Shown here: one piece after another, positions 22,690-34,945 of the stretch
Numbering within the stretch: position 1 is the first letter of the stretch
Layout of the letters: each line of letters starts with the position of its first letter
Assembly: GCA_019022495.1 (NCBI GenBank)
Contig: JAFEKR010000006.1
Location: 2,232,001 to 2,296,000 of the forward strand
DNA: 64,000 nucleotides
From: Epichloe hybrida
Taxonomy: Eukaryota; Ascomycota; Sordariomycetes; Hypocreales; Clavicipitaceae
Reading direction: 5' to 3'
The notes under the pieces: model-generated
The model's input: the letters and a program-made list of their open reading frames with translations, nothing else
What the model was told of the DNA's origin: nothing
Databases searched by the model: none
Position numbers and translations under genes: made by a program

Positions 22690-24070
22690 ATGTTGGACGT
22701 TTACACCTGGGGCCCGGCATTTGGCTTGCCGTCTATCGACCCAGAATGTCTTGCGATATTGCTTTACATGAAAGAGGCACTACCCAGCGACATTTGGCAC
22801 ATCATACCATGCAATGATCCCTCCATCAGCCCATCAAGTATGCAGCCCCAGGCCCCTTGCTTCTGCCTCCACCCTTGCGCTTCCTCGCCCTTCCTCGCCC
22901 TTCCTCGCCCTCGATTCTGCTCGTCGCTAACCGCTCTCTGCAGATCTTCTACCCGCCCTCAACCACAACGGCGCCTGGACGAGCGGCTATCTTCCCATCA
23001 TCGAATACGTCAAGTCACACGTGCGCTGCAAGAACAATGACGACGGGCTTGGCCCTGCCCAACAGGCTGACGCGGTCGCCTACTGCGCCTTCTTGACCGC
23101 AAACGCCGCGCCCCTCGTTGACCTGTCCCTGTATGTCTCGGCCGCGAACTGGTCAACAACCACGAGACCTGCGTACAGCACTCTTTTACCGTTTCCCTTG
23201 ACATGGACTCTGCCGCCGCTAATACGCGCCGAGGCTATCAAACGAGCAGAGCACCTCGGCCTGGCCGAGCTTGACACCGACTTCGACCCGAATGGTGGTC
23301 TGCATCTGACGGCGGGCCGGGACGCTCTCCCTGAAACGTTTCGTAGACATCTGCCTGCGAGAACGAAGAAGACGCTCCGGGAGGAGATGACTCCCGAGCA
23401 GGCGGCTGCCATCAGACTGTTCTCTGTGGCAGAGGATTGTTTGTCCGTTCTGAACACATTGATGGTCGGCAAAGGCGATGAGGGAATGAGGCCTAGCTTC
23501 TTTCGCAGTAATAAAGGATTGTCATCTGCCGACTACCTCGCCTATGCGTATATCGCCTTGATAATGGTGCCACCCGTACCGAGAAGCTTTCTGAAGGACT
23601 ACATTCAGGCGGAGACGCCAAAGCTAGCAACCATTGGAGAATGGACTAGTGCCCAGCGCTTGGATTTCTCCCCTGCCCAACTGCCTACTCTCCTGGAGTC
23701 TACGGTACGGGTGGCTGATTCCCTCGTAAGAAACATTCCCAGCATGGGCGAGCACTACTCCGACGAGATGCGGCACCGGAGGGAAGTTGGCATCAAGGGC
23801 GTTGATCAGAGAGCAATGATCATGGCCATGGGTCTCTTGGTAACAGGTGCCGTCTTTGGCTACGGGCTACAAACGTACAGAAATTTTCAGCCCTTTGGAT
23901 CTAGAACGCAAGTTTGGCGGCAGCAGCGCGGAGGAAGTAAGTTGAGCCAGTTTGGAGACGTCGGCTTCATTTTGAACAGCGCGATGGGCGCTTATCAATC
24001 TAAAGGAGTCCCTGCTGAGAACATATCTGCCGGTGGTCGTCTGGTAGATGTTGACGCAGAGGTGGACTGA
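22690..24070 (+). CDS. SAM37: SAM complex subunit Sam37 (metaxin-like)
   Basis: Component of the sorting and assembly machinery of the mitochondrial outer membrane, which inserts beta-barrel proteins. Exons 22690-22837 and 22944-24070 encode 424 residues, close to the usual size of filamentous-fungal Sam37/metaxins. Exon 1 reads MLDVYTWGPAFGLPSIDPECL, the typical thioredoxin-like N-terminus. The 106-bp intron (GTATGC...CGCTAACCGCTCTCTGCAG) has a good branch site and carries a three-copy TTCCTCGCCC repeat. Exon 2 continues LLPALNHNGAWTSGYLPIIEYV and DAVAYCAFLTANAAPLVDLSLY, with the GST-C-like region SADYLAYAYIALIMVPPVPRSFL. A C-terminal hydrophobic helix (AMIMAMGLLVTGAVFGYGL, about residues 340-358) would be the membrane anchor. 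It is convergent with the PIG-U gene. Confidence 0.9.
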
Positions 24071-24343
24071 GGACATGATGATGAACAGTACGAAAGGAAT
24101 GGAATATACCCCTATTTTTGTGTTGTTCTCCTGGACACATTGTATGATATATAGCAAATGCCAAATCTCTTGTTGTTGTTGTTTTTTTCCCTTTGTTCTC
24201 TATGCGCCACTCTGATGCTACGTACGTGGGCTTACAGACCAGACAAGTCAGTCTTCGGTCGTCAACCCCCCTCCCCCCTTTTCTTCGTTTGTTCTAAACT
24301 TTTTTCAACAAGGCCCTTGAATTAAGGACGCATTTTTAATGCC

Positions 24344-25806
24344 TCAAATCTGCTTGACTTCCTTGCCAACCATCTCCGGTCTCTCCACCTCCCACTCGTC
24401 TCGTAAGACAGCAAAGGTCAAGTCCGTCACCAACAGGCTCTGTCCCAGACTCCACACCAGCGTAATGGCATAGAAAAAGTTTGCATTTCCGCTGCCGGCG
24501 TAGATCCACAAGTGATAAAACGCGGGACCCAGGAAGGTGGCGTACAGGAGCGTGGCCGACGCCACGTACGTGTATCTCATGAGGGGAAACACGTGCCAGT
24601 AGAGGGGGAGCATGGCGAGAAACAAGCTCGTGTCCGAGATGGACGGGTACGGCTTGAATATGGAGAAGATGCCGAGGAGGATGGTGAGGACGGCGAGGGG
24701 CTGCGTGCGGATGCGGACGGTGAGGCCGCCGACGTAGGCTGCGAGATGGAGCCAGAAGACGGCGAGGAAGAAGGCGCGGAAGGAGTCGAACATTTCTATG
24801 AAGAAGTACCACCAGAGGCCGACGTTGGGCGTCAGGTCTGACAGCGTGAGCTGGATGCCGTATGTGCGGGAGAGGAAGGCCCATGAGTTGCCCGTAAGGA
24901 GGTACGACATGGCGAGGAGGACGGCGAGGCAGGTGGTTATGACGGCGATGCATTTGGCGGCGAAGGCGAGGGGGCTGCCGGTGCGGCGGCTCTCGGGCTG
25001 GCGGTCGTAGGAGAGGAGGACGAGAGGCGGCAGCAGGAGGATCGGGTACATTGAGAGGTAGGACGCGAAGGAGAGGGCGATCATGGCGTTGAAGACGGAG
25101 CCGGAGACGGCGCGCGACACGGCGTGCAGGATGGCGCATGCTGTGAAGACGCTGGTTGATCGGCCGATGCAGCTTGCTATGGTGAATGGGTTGAAGAGGA
25201 AGCTTTTGCGTGAGATAGAGAGGAAGCACACACGTTAGTTTGACATGTGGTTGTTTGGGCTGCACAGTCACTCAAGAGGAGTGGAAAAAGGGAGAGGGGG
25301 GGGGAACATACGCAGCGGCCACAACTAATCCAGATGCTCGCTTCCCTTTCCGCGGCGACGCAAAGAGCCTCGATTGCCCGGCCTCTCCAGATTCGGCGAT
25401 TCTCGACAGCGCATCCGCGCTCAGCACGTCGACGAGGATGTATAGGATCGATGTGAGGATGGGCCAGGCCTTGACGTCGGGGAGCAGGGAGAAGAGCGGG
25501 AGGAGGAGAGGAGCTTGGTGGAAGACACCGCCGTCGTAGGGCCAGACATTATGGTTGTAGAGAAACAATCCTTCTTGTACTGCGCCGCGTTAGCGAGGTT
25601 TTGCATTGGTGACGCCCGTGCGGGAGGGAACAGACTACAGCTCACGCTCACTTACATCGCTTGAAGCTGGTGACGGGGGTGGAAATCTCCACGCGCCCTG
25701 TCAATAAGTCTGGTAGACCGGGGAATGCGACGGCGAGGAGTAATCGGAGAAGCGCGGCACCGACGTACACGCCAGCTTTGCCTCGTAATGTCATGATTGA
25801 GGCCAT
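24344..25806 (-). CDS. GAB1: GPI transamidase subunit PIG-U / Gab1
   Basis: ER membrane subunit of the GPI transamidase that transfers GPI anchors to proteins. Three exons (25806-25656, 25579-25312, 25202-24344) give 425 residues. The introns are 76 bp (GTAAGT...CGCTAACGCGGCGCAG) and 109 bp (GTATGT...AACTAACG...GCAAAAG). Family landmarks: FKRLQEGLFLYNHNVWPYDG across the first splice, GGVFHQAPLLLPLFSLLP, and in the last exon NVGLWWYFFIEMFDSFRAFF and FKPYPSISDTSLFLAMLPLY, the latter typical of PIG-U. Hydropathy suggests eight or more membrane spans. Met at 25806 (MASIMTLRGKAG) is chosen; an in-frame Met lies 5 codons upstream. Its start faces NOP7 across a 567-bp divergent promoter. Confidence 0.92.
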
Positions 25807-26373
25807 GGCATCTCTACATGGCATTGCGAGGATTGGAAGATGGGCCGTGTTTATGGCTGGCTTGGCAAGTTCGGTCGGAGTGGGCGGGCCGAAGGTTGGC
25901 GGTGGTGGTGGTTGTGGTGGTTGTGGTTGATTTGTGGAGTCGGTTGGTTCAACTTGTTTGGTTGTATTGGAAAGGGATGCCTCCCGACTTGAAGAGGACT
26001 ACGACGTTATTCAGGCAGTACGGAGTACAATGGGGGTACGATGGCATCATAATTCACCCCAAGGATCCACCGGTAAGACGTACTGCTGAACTAGTTTGAC
26101 GAGGAAGGCGTGCCAGACCATCCCAGATATCCCCAGACATCAATTCATCGACGCAGAACAACTTGCAACCTGCCAGCCGGGCGGTGAAATCTGCTGCAGC
26201 CAGTGGAGTCTGCGCTAGACCCAAACTAGTTGGAGAACTAGGCGGTGGATTTCGGCAATAAAATTTCCAGCCTGCTGCAAGGGGAAAAAAAATCGGCTTG
26301 GGAAAAGCACCCCGCGACCACCCTTAACAGCCAGGAAATCACAAATTGTCGACAAGGCATCAAAGTTGACACA
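25807..26373. promoter_or_regulatory. Divergent promoter GAB1/NOP7 with a GTACGGAGTAC site
   Basis: 567 bp between two divergent starts. It contains a (GGT)n-rich patch at about 25893-25925 and one copy of the recurrent palindromic-flanked nonamer, GTACGGAGTAC, at 26018-26028. This is the only exact copy close to recognised housekeeping promoters in the dense block, so it is a useful test case for whether the motif is regulatory. Confidence 0.4.
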
Positions 26374-27318
26374 ATGCCTCGGATAAAGAAGAAGGGCCAG
26401 GCCGGCGCGGCCAAGAACTACGTCACCCGTAACCAAGCCATTCGAAAACTTCAAATCAGCTTGCCTGACTTCCGTCAGCTCTGCATCTGGAAGGGAATTT
26501 ATCCTCGCGAGCCCCGAAGCAAGAAGAAGGTCTCCAAGTCTTCCACGGCTTCCACGACATTCTATTACGCCAAGGACATTCAGTACCTTCTCCATGAGCC
26601 GCTTCTGCAGAAATTCCGGGATCGAAAGGTCTTGGAGAAGAAGATTTCAAAGGCATTGGGCCGTGGAGATGTCGGCGACGCCAAGAGACTTGAGGGTAAT
26701 GCTTCGCGGCCCGACAAGACCGGCAAGCCCCGATACACGCTCGACCATGTCGTTCGCGAGCGCTACCCGACCTTTGTCGATGCCTTGCGAGACTTGGACG
26801 ATTGTCTTTCCATGTTGTTCCTCTTTGCGAACCTGCCTTCTACCTCGAGCGTACCTGCCAAGATGATTGCTCGATGCGAGAGACTCTGCCTCGAGTTCCA
26901 GCACTACCTCATCGTCTCGAAAAGCGTCACCAAGTCTTTCCTCTCCATCAAGGGTATTTACTACCAGGCCAATATTCACGGCGAGCAAGTTCTCTGGCTG
27001 GTGCCTTACAAGTTCAACCAGAGAATTGTTGGCGACATCGATTTCAGAATTATGGGAACCTTTGTCGAATTTTACATGACCCTTCTCGGCTTCGTCAACT
27101 TTCGATTGTACACGAGTATCGGCCTCAAATACCCTCCAAAGTTCGATGCTGTCAAGGATGAAAATGCTGCTGAACTGGGTGCTTTCACTCTAGAGGGAAA
27201 GACCTTGGTCGGCACCGAGGAACCCAAGAAGCTCGAGGATGTTTCTCATGAGGTGGATCCCAGCACTCAAGCTGCCGTCAACGAGGTGCTCAAGACCTTC
27301 CAGAACGACACTGAGGAA

Positions 27319-27352
<34 letters not shown>

Positions 27353-28398
27353 AGAACGCTGAGGGAGATGGCGCTGCTGATGACGAAGTACAAGCCAACG
27401 CTGGCACGATTGACAAGTTCGAACCAGTCGCTCCGGGCGGCGATGTGCTCTTCCAACCAGATTCCAGCTCAAACGACCACGCCAAGTTGTTCTCCAACTG
27501 CACCTTTTACCTCTCTCGTGAAACGCCACGACAGCCTCTCGAATTCCTGTTGAAGGCATTCGGGTGCAAGCGTGTGGGCTGGGACCCTGTGCTCGGTGAT
27601 GGAGCCTTTACCACAAACGAGCTGGATCCCAACATTACACATCAGATTGTCGACAGACCTCCTGTCCAGGCTGTAGCGGAAGAAGATGGTGAGGGCGAGG
27701 GCGAGGGCGAGGGCGAGGAGGATAACCAGACGTCACAGAAGCTGGCTGCCAATCGCCGAGTACCAGGACGGATATACGTTCAGCCTCAGTGGGTATGGGA
27801 CTGTGTCAACGATGTAGAGCTCAAGGAGCCTCACTTGTATGCTCCAGGAGCACCGCTTCCACCGCACTTGAGTCCCTTTGTGCGAAGCGTGCAAGGCGCA
27901 TATGATCCCACTGTGCCTTTGGAGGAGCAAGAGCCCGCAGAGGAGGCTCTGGAGGCTGATGAGGACGCTGACGAAACTGTTGAGGGCATGGACGTGGTAG
28001 AGGACGACGAGGATGACGAGGATGATGATGACGAGGATGAGGATGAGGATGAGGAAGAGGGCGCTGACAAGATGGACGTCGAGGTCGAAGACGATGAATC
28101 AGCGGACGAAGATGCGCTGCGTCAACAAGAGCTCGAGGCTGAGCTGACAGGAGCCCCGATCAAGGGCCACCCAACCAACGGCAAGGCCAAGGCCAAGGAC
28201 CAAGCTAGAAAAGCCTTGAGCAAGAAGGCTAGAGAAGAAGCCGAGGACGTGGAGCGAGCCAAGGGTATGCTGAGCAAGAAGAAGAGAAAGCTTTATGAGC
28301 AGATGATGTACACAAATAACAAAAAGAGTGCAGAGGACCAGAAGCTGAGGGCCAAGAGGAGAAAGCTGGAAAAGGAAAAGGCAAAAGGCAAGGCGTAA
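26374..28398 (+). CDS. NOP7: Pescadillo homologue Nop7 (PES1), 60S ribosome biogenesis
   Basis: Nucleolar protein that with Erb1 and Ytm1 forms the PeBoW complex needed for 27S pre-rRNA processing and 60S maturation. A single exon encodes 674 residues. The Pescadillo N-terminal domain runs from [20 protein letters not shown] to about residue 285 ([40 protein letters not shown]). A BRCT domain spans roughly residues 369-486 ([20 protein letters not shown] to [15 protein letters not shown]). A 12-residue poly-Ala tract near residues 316-327 separates them. An acidic stretch (about residues 540-563) and a Lys/Arg-rich coiled coil ([20 protein letters not shown]) close the protein. The start is the Met of the conserved MPRIKKKG; the frame is open further upstream but that part is not family-like. 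Confidence 0.96.
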
Positions 28399-28674
28399 AT
28401 GGGAAGTGAAATGTCTCTAGTGTAAGGGCGTCGAAGTGTCAATCATAAAATAAATGGTAAATAAATCGCAGCTAGACCCTTTTTTTCGTATGCTTTTATT
28501 TATTTTTTTCTTCACCACCCACCAAGAAAAAAAGGTGGGACCCACTTTGATCTGCACTTTTCGCATCGTTCATCTCTCTCCTATGTAAGCAAATGCCTCA
28601 ACATTCCAGTTCACGACCCCCGCGATCAAGAGGGCGTCGTTCGCCAGACTCCACGACAGACAAATACAAAGAGC

Positions 28675-30817
28675 ATGGAGTCGAACCCTCCCCCGGCCAC
28701 GCAGTGGGAAGACCTCGACAGCGATGAAATCGGCTCGGTCGCCTCAGAAGACCTGTACGAAAACAGACCGAACCGATGGACGGGCACAAAGTCGACATGG
28801 CGGGACTTGACGGGGGAGGAGCGCATGCTCTGGCGCTCCATGCAGCAGGTCGTGGACCGAGACCTGGCGGTTCATCTGTACGATGCGTTTGCGCTCAAGA
28901 GGCAGGGTTTGGACCCGAGCACTGCGCAAGGGCTCACTGTGAAGCTGGTAAGCGAAGGTGTGCGTGTCTCTTGATGGCGCAATCATCCAACCCTCCCTCA
29001 TCCTTTCCGAACCATTCGCCGGCATTCACCGGCACATCATCATCGTACGGGGGACGTACGGGGGCCAGCTGGCGCTGACTCGAGAACTTGCCCAGGACGA
29101 CAGACAAGACGCCGTCTGGGCGCCACCCAAGGCATGGACCGCCTGGCCGCTGCAGGAGAAGCAGGTGCCGAGGGAAGGGCTCTTCAAGGAGGAGACGGAT
29201 GAGAATGAGGCATTCACGCTGCGCAAGAAGGAGGAAAAGCTGCCCAGCACCGAGCTGCAAGATGAGCTGGGCGCGACGGTTCTCCGACTGGCCAAGCAGC
29301 GGTTTCGACGGCGCCAACGACATAGACAGCACCAGACCAGACATGTCCCCGTACAGCCCTCGATCGAGACGCCCTCCAGTCCTGTTCCGCCTCGGGATGA
29401 GAATTCGGAAAACGAGTCTCTGCTCCCGTCGTCGCCTCCCGGGATGGACGAGCCCAGCGACAAGACCAGCGATGATGATGGCTCCCCCTCTCCATCCGAC
29501 GCAGAGAGGAGAACAACAAGAGACTACGAGCCAACCGTCTCAACAGACGACCACCTATCGTACCATCTCCTCCGCCCGTCCATCCGCCACATGCTCGCCC
29601 AGCTAGACCGCACGCTCACGATCCTGCACAACGCCCGCGTCGCAGGCCTAAGCCACCTCTCCGACTCGGCCTCGTCCACCGAGGACGACTCCGACGCAGG
29701 CGCAGGAACCCCCCGGAAGCGAGGGAAACCCCGACGAAAACCCCAGCCTGCCGGTCCCATCCCGCCATCCCCCCCCTCCAGGCGTGGCCGCCCTCGCAAG
29801 GTTCACGCGCCACTGGGCGGAGAAACCCCCGAGGAGATGCAGCTCCGCGTCGCGCGCCAGGCACACAGACGCCTGCCCTGGACAGAAAAGGACCAGGAAG
29901 CCGTGTTCGAAACATGGCTGCGCCGCGGTGACCTCCGCCGCCTCCGCCGCCTGGAGCAGCAGCAACCTCACGGCCGCCCCGGCTCGCCCCCCCAACAACA
30001 ACAACAGCAACAACAACAACAACCCGCTTCGGCGGCGAACACGGAAAAGAAACTTCGGAGATGGGGCCTCCGCGACTGGAGCGACGTCCTCGGCGCAGCG
30101 AGCCTCGCGGGATTCCCCCCCGGCGTCATCGCGAGGAGCGCCCAGCGCTGCGCCAACCTGTTCGGACAGGGCATGATGCTCCGGCGCCTGGACGAACGAC
30201 CCTCGTCAAGACCGGGCTTTGCAACGACGGAATACCGCCCCGACAGGATCCGGTTGTCCGCCTCGCCCTCGAGCGACGATTCCGACTCTGATTCTCCTCC
30301 CGAGGCGATTCTCACCCAGAAACGCATCGCCTCCCGCCAGGCATCTCTTGCGCGGTCGCGGTCCCGCTCGGGAATCTCCTCGCCCACCTCCTCCTCGCCC
30401 GTTTCCTCTTGCCGACGCGGGCGCTCCCCCGGGCGATCTGCTTCTGCTTCTGCTTCTCACTCGCGGTCGCACTCGCGGTCGTGGTCCCGCTGCTCCTCAG
30501 CCGGGCTCCTCTTCTGCCCCGTACAGACGTGTCATCGGGCGGCGAATGGGTTCGCGAGACGCGCGAATCTACGGCGCCACGTGCACCTTGTTCATCCGGG
30601 GTGCGCCGAGGGGGAGCAGGACGAGCAGGACGAGTCGGATGACGAGGTGGTCGGGGCGGTGCACGTGGACGGCTTCCTGAAGACGATTCATCCGGGCAGA
30701 GGATGGAGGGGGGAAGATGTCGTGGCGAGAAAGAGGTGGAGAGTCTGTCGGCAGGCGGGCATGGATCGAGACCGAGACCGAGACCGAGACCGAGATGGAG
30801 ATGGAGATGGTGAGTAA
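28675..30817 (+). CDS. RRN9: Rrn9-type RNA polymerase I initiation factor with C2H2 finger
   Basis: Likely the filamentous-fungal counterpart of Rrn9, a subunit of the upstream activating factor for rDNA transcription by Pol I. Exons 28675-28947 and 29096-30817 give 664 residues. The N-terminal motif YENRPNRWTGTKSTWRDLT followed by EERMLWRSM (about residues 28-55) is the Rrn9-domain signature. Exon 2 opens with DAVWAPPKAWTAWPL. The intron (GTAAGC...GCGCTGACTCG...CCCAG, 148 bp) has a CTGAC branch; an in-frame alternative acceptor about 27 bp upstream would add nine residues. Other features: an AT-hook-like RRGRPRK, a SANT/Myb-like RRLPWTEKDQEAVFETWLRR, polyQ near residue 391, SR-type dipeptides, a single C2H2-like finger (CPVQTC...RRANLRRHVHLVH, about residues 565-592) and a terminal (DR)n run. 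It lies 276 bp downstream of NOP7, same strand. Confidence 0.82.
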
Positions 30818-31287
30818 ACGTGAGTTGAGATGCAAGTCATCGGGGCAAAATAGCGCGCAAAGATACCCATGGATACATAGTCTTTACAAGAGAGCCGTCT
30901 TGTTCGCTGTCGGCTGGAAGGCGAAGCGAATTGGGAACACACAATCATCCATGCTGTCTTCCGTTCCGTGCCAATATATATAAAAAGTCAAAAGGGTATC
31001 TAACCACCTGCCTATAACCCTGCAACAAAGATGATCCAACCCGCCACGCCATGAACATTAAAAGTGAAGCCAAAATGAAATGTATACTGTTTGTTATCAA
31101 AAAAACTCCAAGAGAGAAACCCCCCCCCCCCTAACCTTCTAGGTAGGTAAATCCCAGGTTTGCTTAATAAATGTTTTTTTTTGTCCCTGTACAATTCTTT
31201 GGTGTCGGCCGTTTCAACATGTCACCGTGTCCCGTGCCGTGCGGTGTAGACCGAGAACACGCATGTCACGCATGTCCCGACACGCTC
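30818..31287. other. Convergent 3' spacer RRN9/kinesin-5
   Basis: 470 bp between two stop codons facing each other; AT-rich patches and a C10-like run near 31121-31131. It should hold both terminators. Nothing else is evident. Confidence 0.5.
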
Positions 31288-34200
31288 TCAATTTAGCCGC
31301 GGGCTCCTTCTCCTAGACAAGCTCTGCTCAAACGTGCTCGGCAGCATGTTTTCTCGCCCCTCCATCAAGACAGGCTGTCTCGCGATACCATTTGCCAGCC
31401 GAGGGGTTGGCTTCCTAAAGCTGGGCATTGTGTGCTCTGGTGGCATGGATATGGTGCTCGCTCGTGGATCAAAGGCCAATGCGCCCGTCGCCAAGTTCGT
31501 CGTCACGTTGGGGTTTACCTCGCGCAGACTCGTGCTGGCGCTCGACTGCCTCTTCGCGACAGGCGAGCTCTTGTGTCCGACATCGGGGAGAACCATGGAT
31601 GAATCGATGGACTCGTCACTCAACAGTGATGCGGGTTCATCGTCCATTGTGGACACGATGAGATCATGGGGTTGCGTACGAGGCAGCTTCGTCGGATAGT
31701 GATATGTCGCCTTCTGAGGGGTGTCGCCCGTGGGTTGATATTCCTGCAATGATGTGGCCGAGATGCCGTCGCGCAGGTTGGCCAGCGGCTGGCATAGTTG
31801 CGATTCAAGGGGCTCTAGTCCATCACGGAGATCGCTCGTGTCCAGCTCCATGCCTTCCCCGAGGTTCTTAACTCGCTCAAACGAAGTTTTGAAGTGGGCC
31901 GAGATGTTGCCAAACGACTTTTCCACTGTATTTGACAATGCTTGAAGAGACTGGTTGTGAGAATCATGGTGGCTGGCGTTTTCTGATCTGGCCCGGCTGA
32001 CAAAATCGTCCAAGGCTTCCATTTGTGTGTCCAGGTCATCTGTCTGCTCCTCGGCAACCCGGGCGGTCTCGGCGTGGATTGACTTGGCCACGTTCTGTAT
32101 GGCCGTGCTCTGATCGCTTGCCGTAGTCCAGTCGTCCTTGAGTTTGTTCTTCAGCTGTTCGCGTGATTTCTTGACATCATCCATCAAGTGGTCCTCTTTG
32201 TTGTCCCAGCTCTCCATGCCCTGGGTATATTGCGCCATGGCAGCCTCCATGGACGTGTTGGACTCGCCGACGCTTTTCTGGATCAGCGCCACTCGGTCGA
32301 CAAGTCGCGCCTCTTGCGCTTCGGCCTGGGCGTTGAAGAGGGCAGACATTTGCGCCATCAGCTTCTGCCTGTCCTCGGCGGTTTGGCGGCGTTCTTCCTC
32401 CAGCGCCTCCTGGACACGGGTCGAGAGGCTTGTGTTCTGCAGAGCAATTGTGTTCATGGCGCTCTGCAGTTGTCGACGCAGACTGTCAGCCTCACTTCGC
32501 TGTGCAGTGATGTGTTTGACGAGATCCTCGAATACGGACTTGAAATCTTTACCGAGGGTGCTATACGAGTTGTGTAGCTAGCACGAGTTAGCAAAATGTG
32601 TGTCTCCATGTCGTCAATCCTGTACAAAAGGGGAAAAACTTACCTGGGTGTGAAAGACGGTCAGTTCTTGCAACATGTCTCCCGATATTTTCTCGGCGGC
32701 GTGTGACATGAACTGAAGTCTCTCCCCAACCTTTTCCTTGACCGTGTCGCGGATGGTCTTGATCTCGTCGAGAACCTCATCCATCTCGTCCCTGGATTGC
32801 TGCTTCTGCTCCAGTAGCTGCTTCTTGGACTCAGCAAACACAGTGAGATGCTCATCCAGAAAAGCCTGTGTGGACGAAAGCTTTTGCAGCTCCTCTCCCA
32901 CAAAAGAGCTCATCCGCTGCGAGACACTCGCAATGTGTCCCAGCTGCTCCTCTTGGAATTCCAAAACCCGCCGCTCCACCATCGTTGTGACATCCCCAAC
33001 CTGCGCCTGGCACGTTCCCCAGGTCGCGCGGTTCAGTGATTGCAGGTCAGACTTCCTCTTATTCTTGGCACGCAGGCCCGTCACGTCATGGACCGTCTTG
33101 TGAAGCTTGTTGATGAGCTGGCCCCCAATCTCTGTCAGCTTTTCTTCTGTTTGCTCGTGCGCCTTTCGCAAGTGTGTCTCTTCGGCGAGGGATCTGCGAG
33201 TCGCAGAGAGAACAATCTCCGTCTGATCGAGAACCCCCTTGGTGTCGTCGAGCTGGGCCTTGGTTCCCTCGTGATCCTTCTTCAATCCCATAAATGAAGA
33301 GTTTATGGCGAACAGCTCGTGGGCTTTGTTCCTTAGGTTTGTTTCCAGTGTCTCAATTTTAGCGACCTGCTCCTCCATCACAATGCGGCGAGTCTCGCTT
33401 TGTGCCGTCAACTCCTCATATGCATCGTTGGAGAGATAGACGCCATTGCGCTGTCTTGTTGAGATGAGTTCGCCCTTGAGTTTCTCGATTTCGTTGGCAA
33501 AGTCGTTGAGTAGCATCCGTTTGTTGAGCATCGGGTTCACCTGGGGCTTGTTCTTGATATTCTTGGCGCGAAACGCGTAATCGAGGGTCGAAATCGTCTC
33601 TTCAAGGTTGGCCTTTGCCGGTGATATGGTGGCGATGATGCAGGTCTTGGTACGACCGCCCAAGGAATCTTGAAGCAGACGCGTCAATTTGGACTCTCTG
33701 TATGGTATGTGGGAGTTGCGATCCACCAGCGCGTTGATAACACGGCCGAGCGTGAGAAGTGACTTGTTGATGAGACCAGCTTCAGCAGCCCGCTTGTTCT
33801 CGGCACCAGATCGTTGAATGTTTTCGCTTCCAGCCAAGTCCACAAGGTTGAGCTTGCCAGCACTGATGAAGTCGTCGACGCCCTGGTCGTTTGTCTTCTT
33901 CACATAGGCGGTGATGGTGAAGACGGTATGACTTCGCGAGCTCAAATCGTTGCACTTTGTCGCTGCCACCTGGCGTTTCAAGCTGCCATCCTGAAGCACC
34001 TTGATACCCTCGGAGGCGTTCTTGATGTGTTTCTCTTCCATGCCCTGGACTAGCGTACCTGCATGTCCTTTTCTCGATGCATCATCATAAATCTTGAGCT
34101 TGGCGCTTTCGTCGATTGAGAGTAGATCGCGTAATTCCTCGTTGTATAGTTCGATAAATGAACACTTGACGCAATGTTCACGATCGTCTATTTCGAGCTT

Positions 34201-34945
34201 GTTGAATAGCTGGTGTAGCACGCGCGGAATAATGCCTGCCTCGCCGGACAACATGCCCAGTGTTTCACTCATATCTCCAGACATGGTGTATGTCTTTCCC
34301 GTGCCTGTCTGGCCGTAAGCAAAGATGGTGCAGTTGTATCCGGCGAGCATCTGGAATTCGTGTTAGACGGCGCGATCAACGCGTCCACCTGAGTGAGTGG
34401 GTGAGTGAGCGTCTGAGACATACCTCGTCTAATATTGGCTTGACTGTGTCATCAAACACCATGTTCTGATCGGCCGCCGGCGAGTAGACGCGATCAAAGG
34501 TATATGACTTGTTGCTCAATGAGTTGGGGCCGAGCATCAAGCCGACGGCTTTGCCCTTGACGCCGTCTGCTTGCACCACGACGGTACTATTCTCTTTGAT
34601 TTCGCGTTGATTCCGTCCGCGACATCTGACAACGACATTGATGTTTGTTTCCTCGCTGCCACCGCTGACACCGCTGACGCTGCCACCGACTTCGGATTCA
34701 TAGTCACGTTCCTTGCGCTTTGTGCCCGCGGTAGCCGTTGAAATGGAATCAGCAGGGGACGTCGCGCCGGCGCGATCTGGGATTCCTCGGGCGGCGCTTG
34801 ATGACGAGGGCGGCTTCATTGACGATGATCGGACGGGAGGCTGTCTTATGGTGGCGAGGCGACTGCCAGCCGCTGAGCGGATGCCGGCGCTCATTGTTGA
34901 CCGGCCGAGCTCTCGATCGAAACGCGTAGTTCGCCGCGAAGCCAT
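31288..34945 (-). CDS. bimC: Kinesin-5 (BimC/Eg5/Cin8 family)
   Basis: Bipolar mitotic motor that slides antiparallel spindle microtubules apart. Exons 34945-34424, 34350-32644 and 32577-31288 encode 1172 residues, normal for fungal BimC. The introns are 73 bp (GTATGT...CGTCTAACACGAATTCCAG) and 66 bp (GTAAGT...TGCTAACTCGTGCTAG). The motor follows a Ser-rich head: NINVVVRCRGRNQREI, P-loop GQTGTGKT (residues 187-194), switch I NDLSSRSH (about 308-315), switch II DLAGSE (345-350), SKLTRLLQDSLGGRTKT. The neck and long coiled-coil stalk extend to about residue 1000. The tail contains Ser/Thr-Pro sites, but I could not fix the exact BimC box. The gene is convergent with RRN9 and divergent from the MFS gene. 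Confidence 0.96.

Noticed and set aside
24336..25271. 311-codon Arg/His/Pro-rich minus-strand ORF
   Set aside because: Frame shadow of the third exon of PIG-U, which is read one base over.
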